Below the pieces are notes generated by a model that had not been told where the DNA came from, did no database searches, and was given only the letters and a program-made list of their open reading frames with translations. DNA of 64,000 nt from RHKX01 sp046330415 (GTDB lineage Bacteria > Actinomycetota > Thermoleophilia > Solirubrobacterales > 70-9). Below are positions 50,232 to 61,260 of the stretch, piece after piece; positions within the stretch are counted from its first letter, which is position 1; each line of letters starts with the position of its first letter. Both the position numbers and the translations under genes were made by a program. The stretch lies in contig JAXLSW010000014.1 in NCBI GenBank assembly GCA_046330415.1, forward strand, positions 100,299-164,298, written 5' to 3'.

Positions 50232-51941
50232 TCAGAACCAGGCGTCCTGCATCTCCAGCGTCGTGCGGTCCCGCGTCGCCAGCAGGTCGAACTGCGGGCT
50301 CGTGCGCGGGAGCTCGTAGCGGAAGAAGTAGCGGGCGGCGGCGCGCTTGCCGTCGTAGAAGTCACCCTCACCCGCCGCGGCGGCGAGCAGCTGCTCGAGC
50401 CACATCCACGCGATCACGACGTGGCCCGCTGCCTCGAGGTAGATGGTCGCGTTCGCCAGTGTCGCTTCGACGCCCTCGGCGCCCTCCGCCCAGAGCGCGC
50501 CCGTCGTCTGCAGGAGCCGCTGCAGCGCGGCATCGAGCTCGGCCGCGTACTCGGCAGCCTCTCCACCTGCCCCATCCGCCTGAGCCCGCGCTACCGCGCC
50601 GCCGATCGCCTCGGCCAGCCGGCCGAGGCCGGCGCCGCCGTTCTGGGTCACCTTGCGGCCGAGCAGGTCGAGGCCCTGGATGCCGTTGGTCCCCTCGTGG
50701 ATCGGATTCAGCCGGTTGTCACGGTAGTGCTGCTCGACCTCGTACTCGCGGGCGTAGCCGTAGCCGCCGTGGATCTGGATCGCCAGCGAGTTCGCCTCCA
50801 GGCACCACTGCGCCGGCCAGGCCTTGGCGATCGGGGTGAGCATGTCGAGCAGTGCCTCGTCGCCGTCGTCGACGAGCTTGGAGCAGTAGAGGATCAGCGC
50901 CAGCGCGCCCTCGACGTAGCTCTTCTGGGCGAGCAGCATGCGCTTGACGTCGGCGTGCTCGACGATCGGCACCTGCGGCTCCGCCGGGTCCTTCGACTGG
51001 ATCGGCCGTCCCTGCGGCCGCTCACGCGCGTACTGCAGGGACTTCAGGTAGCCGGTGTAGCCGAGGGCGGTGGCGCCGAGGCCGACCCCGACCCGGGCCT
51101 CGTTCATCATCGCGAACATGTAGGCGAGGCCCCGGTGGGGCTCGCCGACGAGGTAGCCGGTGGCGCCCTCGAAGGAGAGCACCGTGTTGACGGTCCCGCG
51201 GTATCCCATCTTGTGGTTGAGGCCGGCGAGAACGACGCCGTTGGGCTCGCCGTCGAGGTAGCGGGGAACGAGCATCAGGCTGATCCCCTTGACGCCCGCG
51301 GGCCCGCCCGGGATCTTCGTCAGCACCAGGTGGACGATGTTCTCGGCGAGCTCGTGCTCGCCGCCGGAGATCCACATCTTCGAGCCGGTGACGCGGTAGG
51401 TCCCGTCGTCCTGCGGCTCCGCGCGGGTCGTGATGTCGCTGAGCGAGGAGCCGGCCTGCGTCTCCGACAGGCACATCGTCCCCGAGAAACGGCCCTCGAC
51501 CATCGGCGCCGCCCACTTCTCGATCTGCTCCTGGGAGCCGTGCTGCAGCAGGAGGTTCGCGGCGGCGGTGGTCAGCATCGGGTAGGCCGCGGTGCCGACG
51601 TTGGCCGCCTGGAAGTAGGCGAACGCGGCCATCGAGACGGTGCTGGGAAGGCCCATTCCCCCGACCTCCTCCGGCATCCCGGCGCCTCCCATCCCCGATT
51701 CGTGGAAGACGGCGAGCGCCTCGGCGACGCCGTCGACGAGCTGCACGGTGCCGTCTTCGCCCACGTGCGGCTCGTTCTCGTCGGCCTCGCGATTGTGGGT
51801 GGCGAACTGGTCGGTCGCGATCCGCTCGGCGAGTTCGAGCACCTCCCCGTACTCGGGCAGATCCTCGACCCCGAGCCATTCGTGCAGGAGGAACTGGAGG
51901 TCGCGACGGGACAGGAGCGTGGAGCGAAGCGCGGTGGTCAT
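50232..51941 (-). CDS. Acyl-CoA dehydrogenase, DmdC-like
   Basis: 569 aa from ATG 51941. N-terminal helical cap segment (DLQFLLHEWLGVEDLPEYGE), middle domain CLSETQAGSSLSDITTRAEP with FAD contacts, KMWISGGEHELAENIVHLVL, and the signature HEGTNGIQGLDLLGRKV with the presumed catalytic Glu. These and the extra C-terminal domain are typical of long acyl-CoA dehydrogenases such as 3-methylmercaptopropionyl-CoA dehydrogenase. The true substrate cannot be fixed. A much longer open frame continues upstream to 53993 but is antisense to other genes and is not coding. Confidence 0.9.
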   Translation of the reverse strand: MTTALRSTLLSRRDLQFLLHEWLGVEDLPEYGEVLELAERIATDQFATHNREADENEPHVGEDGTVQLVDGVAEALAVFHESGMGGAGMPEEVGGMGLPSTVSMAAFAYFQAANVGTAAYPMLTTAAANLLLQHGSQEQIEKWAAPMVEGRFSGTMCLSETQAGSSLSDITTRAEPQDDGTYRVTGSKMWISGGEHELAENIVHLVLTKIPGGPAGVKGISLMLVPRYLDGEPNGVVLAGLNHKMGYRGTVNTVLSFEGATGYLVGEPHRGLAYMFAMMNEARVGVGLGATALGYTGYLKSLQYARERPQGRPIQSKDPAEPQVPIVEHADVKRMLLAQKSYVEGALALILYCSKLVDDGDEALLDMLTPIAKAWPAQWCLEANSLAIQIHGGYGYAREYEVEQHYRDNRLNPIHEGTNGIQGLDLLGRKVTQNGGAGLGRLAEAIGGAVARAQADGAGGEAAEYAAELDAALQRLLQTTGALWAEGAEGVEATLANATIYLEAAGHVVIAWMWLEQLLAAAAGEGDFYDGKRAAARYFFRYELPRTSPQFDLLATRDRTTLEMQDAWF

Positions 51942-51967
51942 GGCCTCAATCCTGCCGGAACGGGAGA

Positions 51968-53474
51968 ATGAGGCGACGAATGCCTCGCTCGCCCCACTCG
52001 CGACCCCACCCGATCCCGCGCGCGCTGCTCGTGGGCCCGTTGATCCTCGCGCTCGCCGCCCTGGTGCTGCTCGCGCACCCGGGCGGTCCTGGCATCCGCC
52101 CGAGGCGCCGGCAACCCGAGCTGCACAGCCGCGCTCAACCCCGGTGGCACCGTCAACCAGCAGGACACGGTCCGCGCCGCCACCGCCTCCCCGCTGCCGG
52201 CCGAATGGCCCGCACGCCGTCGCGGCCTGCCGAAGCGGGTGGACCTGCGCGGGAGCACCGCCAGCTTCAACCGGCTCTACGAGTTCGCGCTGCTCGACGG
52301 TGATCTCTACGCCCGCCGTCGCGGCGATCGCGAGCCGTGGCGCCTCGTCCCCCTCCCCTCCTGCCTGGCCGGGAACCTGACGGCGATCTCCGCGGACGAC
52401 GACGAGATGATCGGCCTCGACCGCACCCGACAGGTCTACGCAATGGACAACGCGCTGAAGGACCCGGCGCTGTGGAACTGGAGCTCGCGCTGGGGGCCGC
52501 CCGTGTGGACGGGCTCCGGGTTCGCGATCCCCGGCGACACGAAGGCCTGGACGTGGTCGGTGATCTCCCGCGCCGAGGACGAGACGTGGACCGACCCCGC
52601 CGGCAACCGGACCCCGGTCGGTGACTACAAGGTCTCCCACATCTGGGGGCTCCGCGGCGGCGGCCGCCTCCTCGACTTCTGGGACCCGTGGCTCCCGCGG
52701 GACAACAGCTACCAGATGTGCGGCCCGCACCGGAGCCGCTTCCGCGCCGTCAACATCTCCGCCAGCGGCTCCCACATCTTCGTGATCGGCAAGCGTGGCG
52801 ACATGTTCACGCGCCTCTACGACTTCGACATCTCCGGCCACGATGCGATCTTCTTCGACTACTCCTACGAGGATCAGCGGGGAGCAGGGGACGGCGCCCC
52901 GATCCAGCTCCCGGCCGAGCCGTGGAAGCGGCAGCCGAAGATCCACGGGGCGATCACCTCGGCGATCTCGATCAGCAAGTTCGGCCTCGACGCCGTCCAC
53001 GGCCGCCTCCGGGTGGCGGGACGCAAGCACGGCGAGACGGGCTACTGGCAGCGCGACCTGGCGGCGCCGCGGAAGGACGGGTGGCGGTTCCACGCCACCG
53101 GCGGGCCGCTGCCGGGCGAGAAGCTCCACAACCCGCGCGGGAACACCTCCAAGCGCGGCCTCGGCCCGAGCGCGGACATCGCCTACGCGGGGAGCACCCC
53201 GTCGGGGAAGGTGCGGGTCAGCGATTTCAACGCCCACTGCTCCCCGGCGACGGTGGAGGTGACCGGCGCCGACGGCGACACGAGCCGCCTCACGCTCCAC
53301 TCCGTCGACGGCCTGCGACAGGTCGAGCGCGCCGAGAACCTCGACTCGGACCCGCGCGAGTACTACGGCGCGCTCGAGTACCCGTCCGGGGAGGTCCAGA
53401 CGGTCACGGTCCTGGCGACGGACTCCCAGCTCGTGATCCCCGAGCTCGGCTGGACTCTCTCGCGCGTGGGTTAG
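51968..53474 (+). pseudogene. Secreted protein gene split by a frameshift
   Basis: ATG 51968 begins a signal peptide (MRRRMPRSPHSRPHPIPRAL, then a hydrophobic core LILALAALVLLA). The main coding frame, with a normal protein composition from about 52083 on (LASARGAGNPSCTAALNPGG, through to LVIPELGWTLSRVG), is in a different frame. It has no ATG/GTG/TTG before 52239. Joining the two near 52060-52085 restores one secreted protein of about 500 aa. Either a real frameshift or a sequencing error. Apart from single cysteines and Trp-rich motifs, no family is recognised. Confidence 0.6.
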
Positions 53475-53598
53475 CCGCTCTGACTCGGCCGCGGAAGCGG
53501 GAACCGGGTTGGCAGTCGTTCGGCCTCTGATATACACGGCCGTCCGCGCGGTCCTGGGGAGCTGCGCGTCAGGCACCCACACTCGTAGGAGAGGCAAC

Positions 53599-56220
53599 TT
53601 GAACCTGGCGACCCGTCGTACCGGCAGGGGGCTCGCGCCCCTCGCTTTCCTGATCCTTCTCGCGGGGCTCGTCGCGCTCGTCGCGGCCGGCGCCACTGAG
53701 GCCAAGCCCGGAACCGGCAAGACCGGCAAGCCTCGGATGAAGGTCCAGATCACGACGAAGAGCCAGGCATCGCTCCTCGACGAGGGAAAGCTCGCCGTCA
53801 AGGTCAAGGTCAAGGGCGGCAAGGTCACTGGGACCAAGCTCACCGCCAAGAGCGGCAAGGGCAAGAACTTCAAGCCCGCGAAGGTCAGGGGTTCCAAGGG
53901 CGGGAAGGCGACGCTGAAGCTGACCAAGGCCGGCGCCGAGAACCTCGCCACCTGCGGCTCGAAGAAGGTCAAGGTCACCGCGACATTCGGCATCCCCGGC
54001 TCGAAGAAGAAGGGGAAGTCGACCGGGAAGGCGACGCTGAAGTCCGACCCGACCCGCTGTGAGCAGCCCTACACCCCGGTCCCGGTCGAGAACGCCGACC
54101 GCTGCGACTTCCTCGACCCCGCCGTGTGCCTGCAGCCGTGGCCGAACGACTACTTCACCGTCAACGACTCCTCGACGGCGACCGGCAAGCGCCTCAACCT
54201 GAACGCCGCCTCGATGCCGGCCAACATCGGCGGGGTCCACATCGATCCGACCGACATGAACCGCGCCGACGGCTTCAGCCCCGGGAACCTGATCGTGGTC
54301 AAGATCCCGGGTCTCGACACCCCGGCCGCGTTCGCGAACTCGGGGATCGTCCCGATCGACGACATGCACGCCTACGACGACCCCAGTCAGGCCGTCATGG
54401 TGATCAACGCCGACACGGGTGAGCGCCAGCCGATCTGGGCCGAGCTCGACTCCAACCCGACCACCGTCGACCCCGCCGGCAGCGACCCGGGCGGGATCAA
54501 CGCCAACCCGTCGAACACCGGCGATGTCAACCTGATCATCCGCCCGGCGAAGAACTTCGACTTCGGCGCGCGCTACATCGTCGCTCTGCGCAACCTCCGC
54601 GACGCGAACAACCAGCCGATCCAGGCGCCGATCGGCTTCCGCGTCTACCGCGACAACGAGATCACCGACCAGCCCGAGGTCGAGTCGCGGCGCCCGCACA
54701 TGGAGTCGATCATCAACGACCTGACGTCGAAGGCCGGCGTCGATCGCAACAGCCTCTACATGGCGTGGGACTTCACCGTCGCCAGCGAGGACAGCGTCAC
54801 CGGTCGCGCGACGACGATCCGCGACGACGCCTTCGCGCGCCTCGGCGACACCAACCTCGCCGATCGCAAGATCCAGGGGACCTCGCCGGACTGGACCATC
54901 ACCCGGGTGCTGAACCAGGGCGATCCGATCCCCTCGGGAGAGCGCTCCATCCCCTCCCAGATCGCACGCCGCGTGGAGGGCACGATCGAGGTGCCCTGCT
55001 ACCTCGATCAGAACGGGTGCCCGACCGGCGCCAAGTTCTCCCACGCCACCAACGGCGACATCACCTGGGATCCGAGCTACACCCGCGACGTCGAGTGGCG
55101 CTGTGAGATCCCGAACTCGGTGGTGGCCGGTGGAACCCTCCACCCCGCCGGTGTCGGCACCTACGGCCACGGGCTCCTCGGTAGCGCCGATCAGCTCACC
55201 GGCCAGGCCCAGCTCGCGCTGAACTCGAACACGATCTACTGCGCGATGGACTGGGAGGGCTTCGCCGAGCAGGACCTCTCGACGGTCATCTCGGCGCTCT
55301 CGGACATGTCCAACTTCAACAAGATCGCCGACCGCATGCAGCAGGGGTTCGTGAACTTCATGTACCTCGGGCGTGCGCTCATCCACCCCAACGGGCTCGC
55401 GACCGATCCGGCGTTCTCGATGGACCCCGACGGCGGCGGCGCGCTGCCCGCGGGCTCGGTGATCGACACCTCCGCCGGCAACGACACGCGCCTCAAGTAC
55501 ATGGGCGTCAGCCAGGGAGCGATCATGGGCGGTGCCCTGACCGCGCTCGACCCCGACGTCGATCGCGGCGTGCTCAACGTCACCGGCATGAACTACTCGA
55601 CGCTCCTGCGCCGCAGCGTGGACTCCGACGAGTACTTCAAGATCGCCGGCATCGGGCTCTACGCCAACTACCCCAACGAGCTCGAGCGGCCGCTGATGCT
55701 TTCGCTGATCCAGCTCCTCTGGGACCGGGGCGAGGCAAACGGCTACGCCCACAACATGACGACGAACCCGCTGCCCAACACGAACCCGCACCAGGTCCTG
55801 CTGCAGGCCGCGCTCGGTGACCACCAGGTCGCCAACGTCACCGCCGAGGTCGAAGCGCGGACGGTCGGGGCATCGCTGTACTCACCGGCGCTCGAGGCGG
55901 GCCGCCACTGGGATGTCAACCCGTACATGGGCCTCAACCAGGTGAGCTCGTTCCCCTACACCGGCGGCAGCATGCTCGTCTACTACGACGGTGGTCCCGT
56001 CAGCTTCACGGGCAACCGCGGACAGGGCACGGCAACCCCGCCGAACGAGAACGTGCCGCCACGCACCGAGTGGGGCTTCGGCGGCGACCCGCACGGCTAC
56101 CCGCGGGCAGCCCCCGACGGGCTCGCCCAGGAGCAGAGCTTCCTGGCGGGCAGCGGCGTCCCCGCCTGCGCCGACGTCGACAAGTACTGCTTCTCCAACG
56201 GCTGGACCGGCGCCCCCTAG
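53599..56220 (+). CDS. Large secreted alpha/beta-hydrolase-like protein
   Basis: 873 aa from TTG 53599 (GGAGAGG four bases upstream). Signal peptide, then a Lys-rich beta-sandwich (residues about 35-150: KVKVKGGKVTGTKLTAKSGKGKNFK), then a long domain with HG turn in GTYGHGLLGS, nucleophile elbow GVSQGAIMGG and ALGDHQVAN near the presumed acid/His. This fits a serine hydrolase fold with an extended lid. Cysteine pairs suggest extracellular stability. It may be a secreted lipase/esterase or depolymerase; the substrate is unknown. Confidence 0.75.
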   Translation: MNLATRRTGRGLAPLAFLILLAGLVALVAAGATEAKPGTGKTGKPRMKVQITTKSQASLLDEGKLAVKVKVKGGKVTGTKLTAKSGKGKNFKPAKVRGSKGGKATLKLTKAGAENLATCGSKKVKVTATFGIPGSKKKGKSTGKATLKSDPTRCEQPYTPVPVENADRCDFLDPAVCLQPWPNDYFTVNDSSTATGKRLNLNAASMPANIGGVHIDPTDMNRADGFSPGNLIVVKIPGLDTPAAFANSGIVPIDDMHAYDDPSQAVMVINADTGERQPIWAELDSNPTTVDPAGSDPGGINANPSNTGDVNLIIRPAKNFDFGARYIVALRNLRDANNQPIQAPIGFRVYRDNEITDQPEVESRRPHMESIINDLTSKAGVDRNSLYMAWDFTVASEDSVTGRATTIRDDAFARLGDTNLADRKIQGTSPDWTITRVLNQGDPIPSGERSIPSQIARRVEGTIEVPCYLDQNGCPTGAKFSHATNGDITWDPSYTRDVEWRCEIPNSVVAGGTLHPAGVGTYGHGLLGSADQLTGQAQLALNSNTIYCAMDWEGFAEQDLSTVISALSDMSNFNKIADRMQQGFVNFMYLGRALIHPNGLATDPAFSMDPDGGGALPAGSVIDTSAGNDTRLKYMGVSQGAIMGGALTALDPDVDRGVLNVTGMNYSTLLRRSVDSDEYFKIAGIGLYANYPNELERPLMLSLIQLLWDRGEANGYAHNMTTNPLPNTNPHQVLLQAALGDHQVANVTAEVEARTVGASLYSPALEAGRHWDVNPYMGLNQVSSFPYTGGSMLVYYDGGPVSFTGNRGQGTATPPNENVPPRTEWGFGGDPHGYPRAAPDGLAQEQSFLAGSGVPACADVDKYCFSNGWTGAP

Positions 56221-56287
56221 CGGGTTGATTCCACGCCCCAGGCGACGCTGCAAGCAGGGGCACCCTCTCCGCCCATGTAGTACTCAC

Positions 56288-56313
56288 CCCCGGTGGCGCC
56301 GGAGCCGCCGGGG
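56288..56313. terminator. Hairpin between convergent genes
   Basis: CCCCGGTGGC (56288-56297) pairs with GCCGCCGGGG (56304-56313) over 10 bp with one G-T pair and a 6-base loop. It lies between the hydrolase-like gene and the convergent cation exporter gene. No T-tract. Confidence 0.5.
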
Positions 56314-56403
56314 GGCGGGAGTGCCCGCGCACGTTCGGGGCCGCCGGAGCTTCTGGGGGACCTTCTCCCGGATGCCCTACGCGAGCGCCGGGTAGGCCCG
56401 GGG

Positions 56404-57315
56404 TCAGGTCTCGATCTGCAGGAGGCGCTCCGGCTCGTGCTCCACCTGCAGCGTCGTGTGGGTGATCTCGAAGCGGTCGTGCAGCATGCCCTCGAGCTCC
56501 ATCCGGGTGCCGTGGCAGTCGTCGCCGGCGCCGACGAGCACGTGCGCGCTGAGCGCCGGGAACCCGGAGGTGACCTCCCAGACGTGCAGGTCGTGGACCT
56601 GCCGGACCGCGCCGACGGCGACCATCGCCTCGCCGATCTCCTGCACGTCGAGGCCCTCGGGCGCCGCCTCGAGGAAGATCCGGCCAGACGCCTTGAGCAA
56701 CCCCCAGGCCGAGTGGAGCATGATGGCCGCGATGATGAGCGAGGCGATCGGGTCGGCGCGCTCGAAGCCCGTCAGGAGGATGACCCCGGCGGCGGCGATC
56801 GCCGCAATCGAGCCCAGGGCGTCGATCAGGTTGTGCTGGAAGGCGCCCTCGACGTTGAGGCTGGAGCGGTTGGCCTTCATGAGCGCCCAGGCGGCGCCGA
56901 GGTTGGCGGCGAGGCCGGCGAAGCCGACCCAGAGAACGAGGCTCGCCTCGACGTCGGGGGGATCGATCAGGCGGCGGATGCCCTCGTAGATCACCCAGAC
57001 CGCGAGCAGCAGCATCGTGATGCCGTTGACCTGGGCGGAGAGGATCTCACCACGCTTGAGGCCGAAGGTCATCGAGCCGCTGGGGCTGCGCAGGGCGAGC
57101 CGGGCGGCGACCAGCGCGAGCGCGATCGCACCGGCATCGGTGAGCATGTGAGCGGCGTCGGTGAGCAGCGCCAGCGAGTTGGCGACGATGCCGATGACGA
57201 CCTCCACCAGCATGAACGCGAGGTTGATGCCGAGCGCGAGCGCCAGCATCCGGGTGTCCGCCTGCGCGGAGACTCCATGGGAGTGGCCGGCGTGGCCATG
57301 GTCGTGCCCGCTCAT
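56404..57315 (-). CDS. Cation diffusion facilitator (CzcD/ZitB-like)
   Basis: 303 aa. His-rich N-terminus (SGHDHGHAGHSHG), six membrane helices, metal site LLTDAAHMLTDAGA in helix 2 and FQHNLIDALGS in helix 5 (HxxxD pairs), and a cytosolic C-terminal domain ending DLHVWEVTSGFPALSAHVLV. It exports zinc or a similar divalent metal in exchange for protons. The start ATG 57315 is fixed by a leaderless-type promoter that carries a small operator-like palindrome. Confidence 0.92.
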   Translation of the reverse strand: MSGHDHGHAGHSHGVSAQADTRMLALALGINLAFMLVEVVIGIVANSLALLTDAAHMLTDAGAIALALVAARLALRSPSGSMTFGLKRGEILSAQVNGITMLLLAVWVIYEGIRRLIDPPDVEASLVLWVGFAGLAANLGAAWALMKANRSSLNVEGAFQHNLIDALGSIAAIAAAGVILLTGFERADPIASLIIAAIMLHSAWGLLKASGRIFLEAAPEGLDVQEIGEAMVAVGAVRQVHDLHVWEVTSGFPALSAHVLVGAGDDCHGTRMELEGMLHDRFEITHTTLQVEHEPERLLQIET

Positions 57316-57336
57316 AGAGCTGAGACTACATTCTCA
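57316..57336 (-). promoter_or_regulatory. Leaderless promoter with TGAGA-N6-TCTCA site
   Basis: On the minus strand TAGTCT (57323-57328 complement) ends 7 bases before ATG 57315. The palindrome TGAGA-N6-TCTCA (57321-57336) overlaps this -10. It may be a metal-sensor operator controlling the exporter; the regulator is not in the window. Confidence 0.5.
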
Positions 57337-57402
57337 TTTACCGATCCAGGCGGCGGCCGCGGCGCGGCGCCCCTCGTATCGGGCCGTCAGGCCGTCTGGC
57401 CG

Positions 57403-58409
<1,007 letters not shown>

Positions 58410-58410
<1 letters not shown>

Positions 58411-59216
58411 CAGACTTCCTTCCTACGGTTGATCAGGTTCATGAGGACAAGGGTCAGCAGCGCGAGCACCGCGAGCACCAGCGCGGAGGCGTAGCCGCCG
58501 GCGCCGTTGAAGGTCTCGAACTGCTGGCGTACGTAGAGGGGCAGGGTCTCGGTCTCGCCGAGCACCTTGCCGGAGACGACGCTGACCGCGCCGAACTCGC
58601 CGAGCACCCGGGCCGTCGAGATGACGACGCCGTAGGTGACACCCCAACGGATCGCCGGCAGGGTGATGCGCCAGAACGTCTGCCACCAGTTGGCGCCGAG
58701 CGTCTTGGCGGCCTGCTCCTGCTCGTCGCCGATCTCCTGCAGGACCGGAACGACCTCGCGGACGACGAACGGCAGTGAGACGAAGATGCAGGCGATGACG
58801 ATGCCCGGCGTCGAGAAGATGATGAGGATCCCGTGCTGGAAGAACCACTGCCCGATCGCGGTGTCGCGCGGGCCGTACAGCAGCACGAGCGAGAGGCCGA
58901 TGACGACGGGTGAGATCGCGAACGGGATGTCGATCAGCGAGTTCAGGATCGCCTTGCCGCGGAAGTTCTGGCGAACCAGCACCAGCGCGGCGAGAACGCC
59001 GAAGATCGTGTTGAGCGGAACCGCGATGGCGACCGTGGTCAGCGTCAGCTTCAGGGCGTGGATGCCCTGCTCGCTGCTGACCGTGTCCCAGGCGACGCCG
59101 AAGCCGTCCTCGAAGGCGCGATAGAAGACCATCGCGACCGGCAGGAGCAGCAGGAACGTCAGGTAGAACAGGACGACGGAGCGGAGCCCTAGTTGGCTGA
59201 TGCGGGGGACGCTCAT
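58410..59216 (-). CDS. cysW: Sulfate ABC transporter permease CysW
   Basis: 268 aa with six membrane helices and the ABC permease EAA-type loop (EQEQAAKTLGANWWQTFWRITLPAIRWG). Family wording DTAIGQWF, LGEFGAVSVVSGKVLGETETLPLYV matches CysW. It shares its start base with the cysT stop and its stop with the cysA start. Confidence 0.93.
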
Positions 59217-60034
59217 CAGACGGGAAGCCCTCGCTTTCCGAGTCGGCCCATCAGCAGCAGGATCCCGACGGAGATCAGCAGCAGCACGATGGAGATTGCT
59301 GCGGCGCCCTCGGGATCACCGCTGTCGATCTTGGCGAAGATGTAGACGGAGGCGATCTTGACGTTGCCCGCGAGCAGCACGATCGAGCCGAACTCGCCGA
59401 TCGCCCGCGCGAACGCGAGCGCGGCGCCGGAGAGGATCGCCGGCCGCAGGTTCGGGATGACGATGCGCCGGAAGATCGTCCAGTTGCCGGCTCCGAGCGA
59501 GGCGGCGGCCTCCTCCATGTCCTTGTCGAGCTCGATCAGAGTCGGCTGGACCGAGCGGACGACGAAGGGAAGCGTGACGAAGAGGAGCGCCATGACGACG
59601 GCGACCGGCGTGCGGACGATGTCGATGCCGAACGGGCTGTCGTTGCCGTAGAGCGCGATCAGAGTCAGGCCGGCGACGATGGTCGGCAGCGCGAAGGGAA
59701 GATCGATGGTTGCGTTGAGGAGTCCCTTGCCGGGGAACTCGTCACGGACGAGGACCCAGGCGATGGCGGTGCCCATCACGCAGTTGATCGCCGTCACGAT
59801 CAGCGACAGCAGCACCGTGGTGCGGAACGCCTCGACGGCCTGCGGGCTGCTGACTGCGTCCCAGAACTCGGCCGGGCCCGTGGAGAAGGCCTTCAGCGTC
59901 AAAGCGATGATCGGGATCAGCACGATCACGCTGAGCCACGTCACCACTATCCCGCGGGAGAGCAGAGCGCTCCCGAGGCGAGGCCGGAATGCGGCCTGCC
60001 TCGGGAGCGTTGCGGTGTGAGCCGAACCGGCCAT
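59216..60034 (-). CDS. cysT: Sulfate ABC transporter permease CysT
   Basis: 272 aa, six helices. Loop motif DMEEAAASLGAGNWTIFRRIVIPNLRPAILSG and IGEFGSIVLLAGN (as in CysT). Forms the channel with CysW. It starts within the stop codon of the binding-protein gene (TAATG), showing tight coupling. Confidence 0.93.
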   Translation of the reverse strand: MAGSAHTATLPRQAAFRPRLGSALLSRGIVVTWLSVIVLIPIIALTLKAFSTGPAEFWDAVSSPQAVEAFRTTVLLSLIVTAINCVMGTAIAWVLVRDEFPGKGLLNATIDLPFALPTIVAGLTLIALYGNDSPFGIDIVRTPVAVVMALLFVTLPFVVRSVQPTLIELDKDMEEAAASLGAGNWTIFRRIVIPNLRPAILSGAALAFARAIGEFGSIVLLAGNVKIASVYIFAKIDSGDPEGAAAISIVLLLISVGILLLMGRLGKRGLPV

Positions 60035-61095
60035 TAGGCCGTCGGGACTCCCAGGTCCTGCTCGATGACGGTGATCTTGCCGTCGTCCTCACCGAAGAAC
60101 TCGTCGGTGACCTGATCCCAGCCACCGAGGTCGTCGATGGTGAACAGGTTCTTCGGGGTCGGGAACTTGTCCTCGTTCTCCTTGAGGACGTCCGGATCGA
60201 CCGGGCGGAAGCCCTCGTCCGCGAACCCCTGCTGGCCCTCGGGCGAGAGCAGGTAGTCCTCGAACGCCTGGGCAGCACCCGGGTTCAGGGCGGTGTCGTC
60301 GTTGAGGACGGCGCCCTTCGTCTCGATCTTGATGGTGCTGTCGGGGACGACGTAGTCGACGTCCTCGCCGGCGTCCTGAGCACGCAGCGCCTCACTCTCG
60401 TAGGAGATCAGCACGTCGCCCTCACCGGCGGTGAACGTCTCGAGCGCGTCGGAGGCGCTCGCGTCCTGCGTCGTCACGTTCTCGAGGAGCTTCTTGACGA
60501 ACTCAAGAGCCTCCTCGTCGGTGGCGCCGGACTCGATGGCCTGACCGTAGGCGGCCATGATGTCCCAGCGGGCACCGCCGGACGTGAACGGGTTCGGGAC
60601 CAGCACGTCGACGTCGTCGCGGATCAGGTCGTCCCAGTCCTGGATGTTCTTGGGGTTGCCACCGCGGACCGTGAAGGCCACGACGGACTCCTGGAACGTG
60701 CCCTTGTACTCGCCGTCGTCCCAGTCGTCGTCGACGAGACCGGCGTCAACCAGCCGCTCGACGTCGGGGGCGAGTGCGAAGTGGACGATGTCGGCCGGCT
60801 GGCCGGACTCCACTGCGCGGGACTGGTCGCCGGAGGCGCCGAAGGAGTTCTTGAACGTGACGTCCGCGCCCTCCTCGGTCGCCTGGAAACCGGGCTCCAG
60901 GACGTTCTCGTAAGCGTCGGTCGGCGTCGAGTAGCCGACGAGCGCGACCTCGCCGCTCTGCGGCCCGGTCGAGTCGCTCGATCCCGAGCTGTCGCTGCTG
61001 CCGCAAGCGGCAACGCCCAGCCCGAGGGCCGCGGTCGCCGCCACGGCCAGAGTCGCCCGCGCGATGCGAGAGCGATTCGAATCGGTGTTTCTCAT
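60034..61095 (-). CDS. Sulfate-binding lipoprotein
   Basis: 353 aa from ATG 61095. Lipoprotein signal with lipobox LGVAAC (MRNTDSNRSRIARAT, then the hydrophobic stretch). Mature part has the sulfate-binding family layout (VALVGYSTPTDAYENVLEPGF, FKNSFGASGDQSRAVESGQPADIVHFAL, VLVPNPFTSGGARWDIMAAYG). It captures sulfate outside the membrane for CysTWA. An in-frame TTG at 61134 with a -10-like TACATT nine bases before it is an alternative. Two TTCTAGAA-type palindromic bases lie further upstream. Confidence 0.9.
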   Translation of the reverse strand: MRNTDSNRSRIARATLAVAATAALGLGVAACGSSDSSGSSDSTGPQSGEVALVGYSTPTDAYENVLEPGFQATEEGADVTFKNSFGASGDQSRAVESGQPADIVHFALAPDVERLVDAGLVDDDWDDGEYKGTFQESVVAFTVRGGNPKNIQDWDDLIRDDVDVLVPNPFTSGGARWDIMAAYGQAIESGATDEEALEFVKKLLENVTTQDASASDALETFTAGEGDVLISYESEALRAQDAGEDVDYVVPDSTIKIETKGAVLNDDTALNPGAAQAFEDYLLSPEGQQGFADEGFRPVDPDVLKENEDKFPTPKNLFTIDDLGGWDQVTDEFFGEDDGKITVIEQDLGVPTA

Positions 61096-61260
61096 GGGTT
61101 TGTTTTCGACCTTCTTGATGAGTTTGGTGAACAACGGCGCGGGAATGTACCAGTGTCAGCGGCGCAATGTCCAGCGCTCCGATCAACTTTCTAGAAATAG
61201 TCGAGAAAGGCGGTGCCCAAGGGCCGCCCGGCGTCCGCGCCTGGGAGCTCAGCGGGGGCC

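Noticed and set aside
51942..53993. The upstream half of a 1253-aa minus-strand frame preceding the acyl-CoA dehydrogenase
   Set aside because: It is antisense to the frameshifted secreted-protein gene and ends in the opposite strand of the hydrolase gene. The dehydrogenase N-terminus fits ATG 51941.
53569..55824. A 751-aa minus-strand frame opposite the large hydrolase-like gene
   Set aside because: Repetitive Arg/Val/Gly/Asp composition typical of antisense GC-rich frames; no start signal or domain.
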